Of a stretch of DNA of 11,469 nt, positions 5,879 through 11,469 are shown piece after piece. Numbering within the stretch: the first letter of the stretch is position 1; each line of letters opens with the position of its first letter. A model generated the notes under the pieces. It was given only the letters and a program-made list of their open reading frames with translations. It did no database searches and was not told the origin of the DNA. Source of the stretch: Candidatus Woesearchaeota archaeon (GTDB taxonomy: Archaea > Nanobdellota > Nanobdellia > Woesearchaeales > JABIAG01); assembly GCA_019323235.1 (NCBI GenBank), contig JAHWHN010000076.1:1-11469 (forward strand). The letters run 5' to 3'. Made by a program: the position numbers and the translations under genes.

Positions 5879-6223
5879 ATGGAATTAAAACAAGTTATTT
5901 TGGTTAGAGAAGATTTGAAATTAAGCCCAGGCAAGATGGCAGCTCAAGTAGCTCATGCTGCAGTGCAGTGTGTACTTAAGTCAGATAGAATCTTAGTAAA
6001 TGATTGGTTAAGTTCAGGAGCTAAAAAAACAGTTCTTAAAGTTAAGAATGATGCTGAAATGTATAAGATTATGCAAGATGCTAGAAATAATGGCTTAAAA
6101 ACTGAAATGATCACTGATGCTGGCAGAACTGAAATTGCCCCAGGTACAGAAACTACTCTAGCTATTGGACCAGATATTGCTGAAAAAATTGATAAAATTA
6201 CTGGACATTTAAGTATGTATTAA
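5879..6223 (+). CDS. pth2: Peptidyl-tRNA hydrolase, archaeal/eukaryotic Pth2 type
   Basis: Releases peptides from prematurely dissociated peptidyl-tRNA so the tRNA can be reused. The 114 residues match the compact archaeal enzyme. The signatures are VILVREDLKLSPGKMAAQVAHAA (7-29) and DAGRTEIAPGTETTLAIGP (80-98), covering the conserved glycine-lysine helix and the Asp/Thr-rich active-site loop. The start is taken at ATG 5879 (MELKQV) because it fits the family N-terminus and the TATA spacing. An in-frame TTG at 5861 would add six residues. It is a single-gene unit, convergent with dut, with 49 bp between the stops. Confidence 0.95.
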   Translation: MELKQVILVREDLKLSPGKMAAQVAHAAVQCVLKSDRILVNDWLSSGAKKTVLKVKNDAEMYKIMQDARNNGLKTEMITDAGRTEIAPGTETTLAIGPDIAEKIDKITGHLSMY

Positions 6224-6243
6224 ATTTTTCAATTCTTTATTGT

Positions 6244-6263
6244 AGATATCTCTATCTAATTTT
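6244..6263 (+). terminator. Weak hairpin plus T-rich tract after pth2
   Basis: AGATA-TCTC-TATCT can form a five-pair stem and is followed by AATTTTGATTTT. This lies in the 49-bp convergent gap between pth2 and dut. The stem is short and AT-rich, so termination may rest on the T-runs alone, including TTTTT near 6226-6230. Confidence 0.25.
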
Positions 6264-6272
6264 GATTTTCAA

Positions 6273-6701
6273 TTAATGTAGTCCAGAAGAACCAAATCCA
6301 CCACTACTTCTTTCAGAATCATCTTCTAATTCATCAACTTCGATTAATGAAGCATTTACAACTGGTTGAATTATCATTTGAGCAATTCTCATATTTCTTT
6401 CAACTTGAAAGTCTTCACTACCAGAATTTCTTAAAACAACTCCCACTTCTCCTCTATAACCATAATCTACAACTCCAGCCAAAGTATGAATGTGATGTTT
6501 ATGAGCCAATCCACTTCTATCCCAAATTAAACCAACATAACCAAAAGGAATTTCTATTTTGATTCCTGTTTTAACTAATGTTTTCTCTCCAGGTTTTAAT
6601 AAAATATTATCACTAGATCTTAAATCAAATCCAGCATCACCATTTCTTCCATATAAAGGAAGGTCTAAATCTTTGTCTAATCTTTCTATTTTAATTTCCA
6701 T
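6273..6701 (-). CDS. dut: dUTP diphosphatase (trimeric dUTPase)
   Basis: Hydrolyses dUTP to dUMP and pyrophosphate, keeping uracil out of DNA and feeding thymidylate synthesis. All five trimeric-dUTPase motifs are present in 142 residues: AGFDL (23-27), DRSGLA (61-66), AGVVDYGYRGE (75-85) with the catalytic Asp at 79 and uracil-contacting Tyr near 82, RIAQMI (105-110), and the C-terminal P-loop-like RSSGGFGSSG (131-140). It is last in the nrd operon. Its ATG follows the nrdG stop by one base, with GGAGGTAAC as the Shine-Dalgarno inside the final nrdG codons. Because class III reductases act on triphosphates, UTP reduction would make dUTP directly, which gives this position a clear metabolic logic. 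The dCTP deaminase family is excluded by the motif-3 sequence. Confidence 0.95.
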   Translation of the reverse strand: MEIKIERLDKDLDLPLYGRNGDAGFDLRSSDNILLKPGEKTLVKTGIKIEIPFGYVGLIWDRSGLAHKHHIHTLAGVVDYGYRGEVGVVLRNSGSEDFQVERNMRIAQMIIQPVVNASLIEVDELEDDSERSSGGFGSSGLH

Positions 6702-6702
6702 T

Positions 6703-7422
6703 TTAGTTACCTCCGATTCTTAATTCAACTTTATCAAAGTAAGGCATCATTAATTCTTTAAATTCTTCTAATTCCTTTCCAGAATATGATTTCATAGCAT
6801 TAAACTCTTCTTTCAAGCAACCACTTCCTAAATCGGGTTTAAATTGCTGTATGACGTACTTTTTAGAACCCTTTAGCATTTCCCCAATTTCTAAGAAAAC
6901 TTCTTTATTATGATATATTGGGAGTGTAGTAGTTCTAAATTCATAATCATCAAAGTTTTTTACAATCTCAATTGATTTTTTTATGTTTTCAAGATTTTTG
7001 TAACCAGTTATTTCTTCATATTGAGATAAAGTTCCTTTTATGTCCATTGCAATATAATCTACTAATCCTTCATCAATTAAATCTTGTAATACTTTTGGAT
7101 TTGAACCATTTGTATCTAACTTATTTTTAAAACCCATTTCTTTTGTTAATTTTAAGAAATCTTTTAACTTAGAATCTAAAGTTGGTTCTCCACCACAAAC
7201 AACAATTGATTTTACCCAATTACGTTTTGCTTTTTTCAAAGAATACATTAAATTATTTTCAGTAATTATTGAGCCTTCTCCAGATAACATTTTATGGTTG
7301 TGGCAGAAGCCACATTTAAAATTACAACCATAATAAAAAAAAGTTGCAGCAATTCCAGAGGAATTACTAAATGATAAAGCTTCAAACGAATCCGAAATTC
7401 TACCATACTTTTCTTTGACCAT
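6703..7422 (-). CDS. nrdG: Anaerobic ribonucleotide reductase activating protein (radical SAM)
   Basis: Uses a [4Fe-4S] cluster and S-adenosylmethionine to put the glycyl radical on NrdD. From the ATG at 7422 it has 239 residues. The cluster motif CNFKCGFC has cysteines at 33, 37 and 40 (CxxxCxxC). GGEP at 77-80, DTNG at 103-106 and DIKG at 127-130 are the usual SAM-binding and barrel motifs. The length and the shortened radical-SAM barrel match the NrdG2-like group common in archaea and anaerobes. An in-frame TTG at 7434 would add four residues and overlap nrdD, but the ATG makes a TAA-A-ATG junction identical to the next junction (nrdG-dut), so I prefer it. It is translationally coupled to nrdD. 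Confidence 0.94.
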   Translation of the reverse strand: MVKEKYGRISDSFEALSFSNSSGIAATFFYYGCNFKCGFCHNHKMLSGEGSIITENNLMYSLKKAKRNWVKSIVVCGGEPTLDSKLKDFLKLTKEMGFKNKLDTNGSNPKVLQDLIDEGLVDYIAMDIKGTLSQYEEITGYKNLENIKKSIEIVKNFDDYEFRTTTLPIYHNKEVFLEIGEMLKGSKKYVIQQFKPDLGSGCLKEEFNAMKSYSGKELEEFKELMMPYFDKVELRIGGN

Positions 7423-7423
7423 T

Positions 7424-10400
7424 TTAATTTTCAACTAAAGCCAATTCTCTAGAGACATAATCTTTTGATGCTTCAAGTGCCTCTTCCAATAATTTTTTAA
7501 TTTTTGGTTCCTTGATAAAGTCATAATTCATTTTTAAGTCAAGAGTTTGTTTACTTCTATAAACTTCCCCTTTAGTGCCAATTGTAACTACACCATCTAA
7601 AGGAATGTTCAAGTCTTGTTGAGCAAACTCAATACCTAGACTAGGTACTTGTCCAAAATTAACTCCGTTTCTTGCTGCTCTTGCTAAATCTTCATAAGCA
7701 GTTCCATTTCCTGAATTAATTTCTATTTTTTCAACAATTATTTGACCTTTATAATTTTCTTCAACTACTTTTTCAACAAGTACTTTTAAATCTTCACACC
7801 AACCACAATTCTTTTTACCATAGATTACTGCTTTAATTAATGGTTGTTCTGGATCTAATTTTATATGGTCATCTAAACTTAATAAATTAGTTCCAATTGA
7901 ATAATTTCCTCTCTCTCTTGCTTTAGCTTCTTCTTTCTTAGAGTCATTCCAGTTTTCAATTGTAGAGTTGTATCCAACTACTTTTTCAGTGTGAGATACA
8001 TCATTACTATTACAGAAATCACACATTTCTAATAATCCTCTAGATTGTCTTCCACATTTTCTACAAGATGTGTGAGCTCCAGAAACTGTTACTTGAGTAC
8101 ATTGAGTTGTCTCATAAATATTTTGGATTGCATCATATAATGCATCAGGATTAATTTCAGACTCTCCGGTAAATAAATGTACTATTGCTCCAGACTCAAT
8201 CATCGGATGGAATCTTGCTAGTTTCTTAACTCTATCAATTCCAGTAACTCCTTCAGCATCAGCTCTGAAGTGTACTGAGTTAGTATAGTAAGGATCTTTT
8301 TCTGTTCCTTGAATTACTTCTTTTGCATACTTTCCATAAACTGGATGATTTAAATCTCTCTTAGATAAGTTTCTAGCGGCTGATTCAGCAGGAGATTCTT
8401 CAATAGAGAATTTCCAACCTTTTTGCTCAACATAAGTTTGTTTTCTTTTATACATTGCAGCAATTACCCGTTCTCCCATTTGTAATGCTTCCTCAGATTC
8501 ATGTAATTCTTGTCCTGCAATTAATTGAATAGCTTCATTCAATCCTAACATACCAATAATGTAAGTTGCTTTATCTAAATCAACATATGGGTCTCCATCC
8601 AAACTTGGTTTTCCAATTTGCCATAATGGTAATCCTGGTTTGTGCATTAAACTTTCAACAAACTCTCTTCTTTGAATATGAGCTTGATAAGCTAAATCCA
8701 TTGTATCTAATACTTCATCAATTAATCCATCTAGGTTTTTCTTTCCACCTTCTATAGCTCTCATTGCAGCTTGTGGTAAGTTTATAGTTACATTTTGGAA
8801 TCCACAAAATCTTAATGATTCTGGATGCTCTAATGCTTTTGGATCTATAGCTGCTTTTAATCTACAACATGCTGCCATTGAAACAGCATCTCTATCAAAC
8901 ATGAAATATACACTTGAGTTGTGAGCTGAAACTTTACATGCCTTTTTCAATAATTCTTGAGATCTTTCATTTTTGTAAGATTCTTCTCCAACATGAATAT
9001 CACATTTTGGGAATGCAAACATTTTTCCATTTGAGTCTCCATCATGATAAACATCTAACAAAGCATCCAAGAAGTCTTGAGCTTCTTTTTCATAATCTTT
9101 GTATGTAACTAATCTTTTGCCTTTTTGTTTTAATAATTCCCTATTAAAATTTCCTTCACCATCAACAATTACATCACCATCAGAATCTTTAAAGATTAAT
9201 CCATCTTTTGAATTTACATCTTTAACTCTTATTAAATCTTCAATATTTGGAGTTTCACCATATTTCGCTCTTTTTCCAGAATCACAAATTCTATAAACTC
9301 CACCAGGACATACAATTGGAATGTCTTTTAATAAGTCTGGTACTTCTGTATGTAAATTAAAGTCAATGAATAATGTTTGACCACCTCTAGAGAAAGCACT
9401 TTGAGATTGTGTGAAAATTAAATTTTGAGCTAGTTGTTTCATGTCAGCAAATTTAGACATTACATCTTCAAAATTACCATATAATTTTTCATCCCCTTCT
9501 AACATAGTCCCAATTTGATTTACCAAGTCAGAAAGTTCTTCTCTATTTTCAACATAAGTTGATAAGTCTTTAACACCATTTTTGATTTTAATATATTCTT
9601 CTTTTAATTTATTTAATTGAATTTCTAACTGTTTATTTCTTACTTTACCAGTTGCTGCTTCAAAAATAGAAATTGCTTCATCACTTTCAATATCTGATTT
9701 TGACATTTCAACAACTTTATCAGTCATATCAAAGTAATTATGTAGTAAAGATTCTAGACCTGCTTTTTTATCAGAATTGTCATTTAAGAATCCTTTAATT
9801 CCAGACATCATTTCTTTGATGTTTTCTTTGTCCATATTTTCAACATATGGAGCAAATTCTAAGTTAAGATATGATAAGCCTAAGGCTCCAGCATAATAAG
9901 CTTGCATTGAAGCCAAAAAAGTTGAAATTAAACCAGATAAAGCAACAGCGTGTTTTGGAGGTGCTGATTCGGTACTTAAGTTATCTAATTTCAAACCATA
10001 TTTTTTTATGTATGCAGGAGAATGACCAGAACAATATACTCTAGTAATATATCCCAAATCGTGGATGTGTAATTTACCTTTTAAGTGAGCTTCTTTTAAT
10101 TCTTTAGAAAAAACTTCATTTGTTGCATATTTCTTTTGAATTGTTTCCCAAATCCCTAAAGCTACTGCCTCTGGATTATTTGTTCCAACATTTGAGTTTT
10201 CTTCAGTTTTTGAGAAAATTAATTGAGCAATATCTTCAGAACCTAAACCATAATTTCCAGTCTTTAGAATTACTGATGGATCTATACCCATAGTGAACAT
10301 TCTAAATCCAACAATTGATTTAATGATTTCAGTATTAATTATAAAATTTTCTCCATCACCTTTTCTTCTTTCATAAGCTTCAAGGATATCCATTTCTACT

Positions 10401-10864
10401 TTTTTAGATAATATGTTAATTTTGTCAGGAGTTAAATCTTGAATATCTTGTCTTTCTAAATGACTATAAATTTTGGAAGGATCAAAAGATTCTAATTCAG
10501 TATCATTATGACCTTCAATTAATAAATTTAAATCAGTTGAGTTTGTAGTTCCATTCCCTAATACTTTAATTTGTTTAGCAGCTTTTCTTCTTTGACTAAA
10601 TGTTTCATATTCGCTTGCTTGAGGAAAATATTTTGGGTTTTCTTTCAGAGTTTCAATTACAGCCTTATCAATATCATCTCTTTTTACTTTACCAGTGGGT
10701 AGTTTTTTAACAACTTTGTCTGTTAAAGAATTTAGAACACTAAATGATGCTTCTTCGTTTGTTGTTGAAATGAATGTCTTATTAAGAGCACCCATAATCT
10801 TACTTCTTTCAAAAGGTACCTCAGTACCATCTCTTTTTTCTACCACACTTGGAATTGGAGCCAT
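7424..10864 (-). CDS. nrdD: Class III anaerobic ribonucleotide reductase with fused C-terminal redoxin domain
   Basis: Reduces ribonucleoside triphosphates to deoxynucleotides with a glycyl radical, so it works only without oxygen. Layout over 1146 residues: ATP cone (about 4-100, allosteric activity switch); a second, weaker cone-like helical region (about 125-200); the ten-stranded barrel from about 225, with HIHDL (266-270) and C278 in VYCSGHS; SRGGQ (492-496); FAFPKCDIH; ACCR (665-668), where C667 or C666 is the likely thiyl cysteine; and CGFQNVTINLPQ (687-698). The zinc cysteines are C934, C937, C948 and C951, and the glycyl radical is G964 in KVVGY. Residues about 1008-1095 form a thioredoxin/glutaredoxin-like domain with CGWC (1020-1023) and a V-P cis-proline site (1073-1074). 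Insertions near 350-470 and 524-586 make it much longer than typical NrdD (about 600-750). It has no intein. GAGGTGAT supports the ATG. Confidence 0.97.
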   Translation of the reverse strand: MAPIPSVVEKRDGTEVPFERSKIMGALNKTFISTTNEEASFSVLNSLTDKVVKKLPTGKVKRDDIDKAVIETLKENPKYFPQASEYETFSQRRKAAKQIKVLGNGTTNSTDLNLLIEGHNDTELESFDPSKIYSHLERQDIQDLTPDKINILSKKVEMDILEAYERRKGDGENFIINTEIIKSIVGFRMFTMGIDPSVILKTGNYGLGSEDIAQLIFSKTEENSNVGTNNPEAVALGIWETIQKKYATNEVFSKELKEAHLKGKLHIHDLGYITRVYCSGHSPAYIKKYGLKLDNLSTESAPPKHAVALSGLISTFLASMQAYYAGALGLSYLNLEFAPYVENMDKENIKEMMSGIKGFLNDNSDKKAGLESLLHNYFDMTDKVVEMSKSDIESDEAISIFEAATGKVRNKQLEIQLNKLKEEYIKIKNGVKDLSTYVENREELSDLVNQIGTMLEGDEKLYGNFEDVMSKFADMKQLAQNLIFTQSQSAFSRGGQTLFIDFNLHTEVPDLLKDIPIVCPGGVYRICDSGKRAKYGETPNIEDLIRVKDVNSKDGLIFKDSDGDVIVDGEGNFNRELLKQKGKRLVTYKDYEKEAQDFLDALLDVYHDGDSNGKMFAFPKCDIHVGEESYKNERSQELLKKACKVSAHNSSVYFMFDRDAVSMAACCRLKAAIDPKALEHPESLRFCGFQNVTINLPQAAMRAIEGGKKNLDGLIDEVLDTMDLAYQAHIQRREFVESLMHKPGLPLWQIGKPSLDGDPYVDLDKATYIIGMLGLNEAIQLIAGQELHESEEALQMGERVIAAMYKRKQTYVEQKGWKFSIEESPAESAARNLSKRDLNHPVYGKYAKEVIQGTEKDPYYTNSVHFRADAEGVTGIDRVKKLARFHPMIESGAIVHLFTGESEINPDALYDAIQNIYETTQCTQVTVSGAHTSCRKCGRQSRGLLEMCDFCNSNDVSHTEKVVGYNSTIENWNDSKKEEAKARERGNYSIGTNLLSLDDHIKLDPEQPLIKAVIYGKKNCGWCEDLKVLVEKVVEENYKGQIIVEKIEINSGNGTAYEDLARAARNGVNFGQVPSLGIEFAQQDLNIPLDGVVTIGTKGEVYRSKQTLDLKMNYDFIKEPKIKKLLEEALEASKDYVSRELALVEN

Positions 10865-10869
10865 TTTAT

Positions 10870-10877
10870 ATCACCTC
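10870..10877 (-). promoter_or_regulatory. Shine-Dalgarno of nrdD
   Basis: GAGGTGAT lies five bases before the nrdD ATG at 10864 and is identical to the one before the DUF2892 gene. The 26-bp gap after nrdR holds no convincing TATA box, so nrdD is probably read from the nrdR promoter. Confidence 0.55.
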
Positions 10878-10890
10878 TTAAATCATAATT

Positions 10891-11337
10891 TTATTTTCGT
10901 ATCAATTTTTTTAGTTCTTCTTCGAACTCTTCTACATCCTTGAAATCTTTGTATACTGAAGCAAATCTTATGTATGCTACTTTGTCAACTTTTTTCAAGT
11001 GCTTCATTATCAAAGCCCCGATCTTTTTAGATGGAACCTCAGTTGAGTCCATGTTTCTTAGATCAAGTTCAATTTTGTCTAATAACTCATCTATTATTTC
11101 AACGGACACCGGACGTTTTTCACATGCTTTTTCAACACCCATACGTACTTTATCTCTCGAATACCTTTCACGGTTACCATCTTTTTTCAAGATAGTTATG
11201 CTTGAACTCTCTACCCGTTCATAAGTTGTGAATCTTTTTTCACACGAAAGGCATTCTCTCCTTCTTCTTGTTGAAGCTTCGGAATCTCTTTTATCCACAA
11301 CTTTGGTATTTTCGTTTAAACAATATGGGCATTTCAT
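10891..11337 (-). CDS. nrdR: Transcriptional regulator NrdR
   Basis: A nucleotide-sensing repressor of ribonucleotide reductase genes. It is full length at 148 residues. The N-terminal zinc ribbon has C3-x2-C6 and C29-x2-C32, with the DNA-contacting basic stretch STRRRREC (22-29). An ATP cone covers about 48-138 (ITILKKDGNRERYSRDK at its start, VAYIRFASVYKDF near its end) and binds ATP or dATP. It heads an operon with nrdD, nrdG and dut, and two candidate NrdR boxes lie upstream of its own gene, so autoregulation is expected. NrdR is nearly universal in bacteria and, to my knowledge, much rarer in archaea, so horizontal acquisition is possible. AAGGTGA six bases before the ATG supports the start. 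Confidence 0.96.
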   Translation of the reverse strand: MKCPYCLNENTKVVDKRDSEASTRRRRECLSCEKRFTTYERVESSSITILKKDGNRERYSRDKVRMGVEKACEKRPVSVEIIDELLDKIELDLRNMDSTEVPSKKIGALIMKHLKKVDKVAYIRFASVYKDFKDVEEFEEELKKLIRK

Positions 11338-11377
11338 TAATTGTCACCTTGGTCAGTTTTAATTACTCCGGAAAATC

Positions 11378-11398
11378 CAGTTTGTGACCTACAAACTG
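11378..11398. repeat. Inverted repeat (8+8 bp, 5-bp spacer) in the nrdR promoter region
   Basis: CAGTTTGT and ACAAACTG are perfect inverted repeats separated by GACCT on the plus strand. They lie between the candidate TATA box (11401-11408) and the region where transcription of the nrd operon should start. This could be an operator for a second regulator bound over the initiation site, or a 5'-leader hairpin if transcription starts further upstream. It does not resemble the NrdR box. Confidence 0.5.
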
Positions 11399-11400
11399 AG

Positions 11401-11408
11401 TTTTTATC
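11401..11408 (-). promoter_or_regulatory. Candidate TATA box of the nrdR-nrdD-nrdG-dut operon
   Basis: GATAAAAA on the minus strand is the best TATA-like octamer upstream of nrdR, 12 bp downstream of the proximal NrdR-like box. It predicts a start near 11378 and a leader of about 40 nt. This is longer than for other genes here and consistent with the clear Shine-Dalgarno of nrdR. The match to consensus is weaker than at the other promoters. Confidence 0.4.
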
Positions 11409-11420
11409 ACACTCGAGTAA

Positions 11421-11436
11421 ATACGACATGTTGTGT
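11421..11436 (-). promoter_or_regulatory. Proximal NrdR-box-like site
   Basis: On the minus strand ACACAACATGTCGTAT matches the bacterial NrdR consensus acaCwAtATaTwGtgt at 12 of 16 positions and the distal box at 13 of 16. Six of its eight base pairs are self-complementary. It sits just upstream of the candidate TATA box, where a bound repressor could block TBP/TFB. Confidence 0.6.
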
Positions 11437-11451
11437 CTGTCAAAAAACCAC

Positions 11452-11467
11452 ACACAACATCTTGTGT
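11452..11467 (-). promoter_or_regulatory. Distal NrdR-box-like site
   Basis: On the minus strand ACACAAGATGTTGTGT matches the NrdR consensus at 14 of 16 positions, and seven of its eight base pairs are self-complementary. A 15-bp spacer to the proximal box gives 31 bp centre to centre, about three helical turns. This is the tandem arrangement known for bacterial NrdR targets. Confidence 0.7.
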
Positions 11468-11469
11468 TA

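Noticed and set aside
7423..7434. TTG start for nrdG at 7434 overlapping nrdD
   Set aside because: The ATG at 7422 gives a TAA-A-ATG junction identical to nrdG/dut and loses only four non-conserved residues.
8566..9296. Three short plus-strand open frames inside nrdD
   Set aside because: They run antisense through the NrdD catalytic core, show no domain signature, and no start signal precedes them.
7424..10864. Intein inside NrdD, suggested by the 1146-residue length and an H-N-S triplet at residues 648-650
   Set aside because: The sequence between C519 and S650 still contains NrdD core segments (VYHDGDSNGK, FAFPKCDIH) and lacks recognisable intein blocks A/B or an endonuclease. The extra length is explained by two insertions plus the C-terminal redoxin.
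10940..11224. Plus-strand open frame opposite nrdR
   Set aside because: Fully antisense to NrdR, whose zinc ribbon and ATP cone are unmistakable.
11421..11467. Two similar repeats at the right edge as the beginning of a CRISPR array
   Set aside because: Only two imperfect 16-bp palindromic copies with a 15-bp spacer; they fit the NrdR box far better, although the window ends here and further sequence was not visible.

Overview
The window reads as a chromosomal segment of an AT-rich archaeon. The archaeal markers are ribosomal protein eS17, Alba, Pth2-type peptidyl-tRNA hydrolase and TATA boxes placed about 26 nt upstream of start codons. The compact gene set, short proteins and class III (oxygen-sensitive) ribonucleotide reductase suggest an anaerobic DPANN lineage, perhaps near Woesearchaeota/Pacearchaeota. 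That placement is inference, not proof. I count 16 protein genes, all apparently intact, with almost no spare intergenic DNA. I see no tRNA, rRNA, CRISPR array or mobile element.

Layout, plus strand 44-2792: a UDP-glucuronate 4-epimerase; a small DUF2892 membrane protein with a lysine-rich tail; then a four-gene unit of circularly permuted GTPase, two-helix membrane protein, 48-residue rubredoxin-like protein and ferredoxin:thioredoxin reductase catalytic subunit (FTRc). Minus strand 5770-2811: an acidic protein, argS, an eS17-Alba pair, and a lipoprotein with a cupredoxin-like domain. pth2 lies divergently from the acidic gene at 5879-6223.

Minus strand 11337-6273 is the most coherent unit: nrdR-nrdD-nrdG-dut. 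NrdD carries an N-terminal ATP cone and, after its glycyl-radical domain, a fused redoxin domain with a CGWC active site. NrdG is its radical-SAM activase. If NrdD reduces UTP it makes dUTP directly, and the co-transcribed dUTPase would remove it and supply dUMP. Upstream of nrdR are two NrdR-box-like palindromes separated by 15 bp (31 bp centre to centre), then a candidate TATA box and a separate 8+8 bp inverted repeat near the expected transcription start.

The most interesting hypothesis is an electron route split between two loci: ferredoxin and/or a rubredoxin-like protein -> FTRc -> CGWC domain of NrdD -> NrdD active-site cysteines. In methanogens such as Methanosarcina, as I recall, a class III reductase is served by a separate redoxin and a ferredoxin:disulfide reductase. 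Here the redoxin appears built into the reductase, and the operon is apparently under bacterial-style NrdR control in an archaeon.

Two start-site styles are visible. Several first genes have a TATA box about 26-28 nt before the ATG, which implies leaderless mRNA. Four in-operon junctions have the form TAA-N-ATG, with one base between stop and start.
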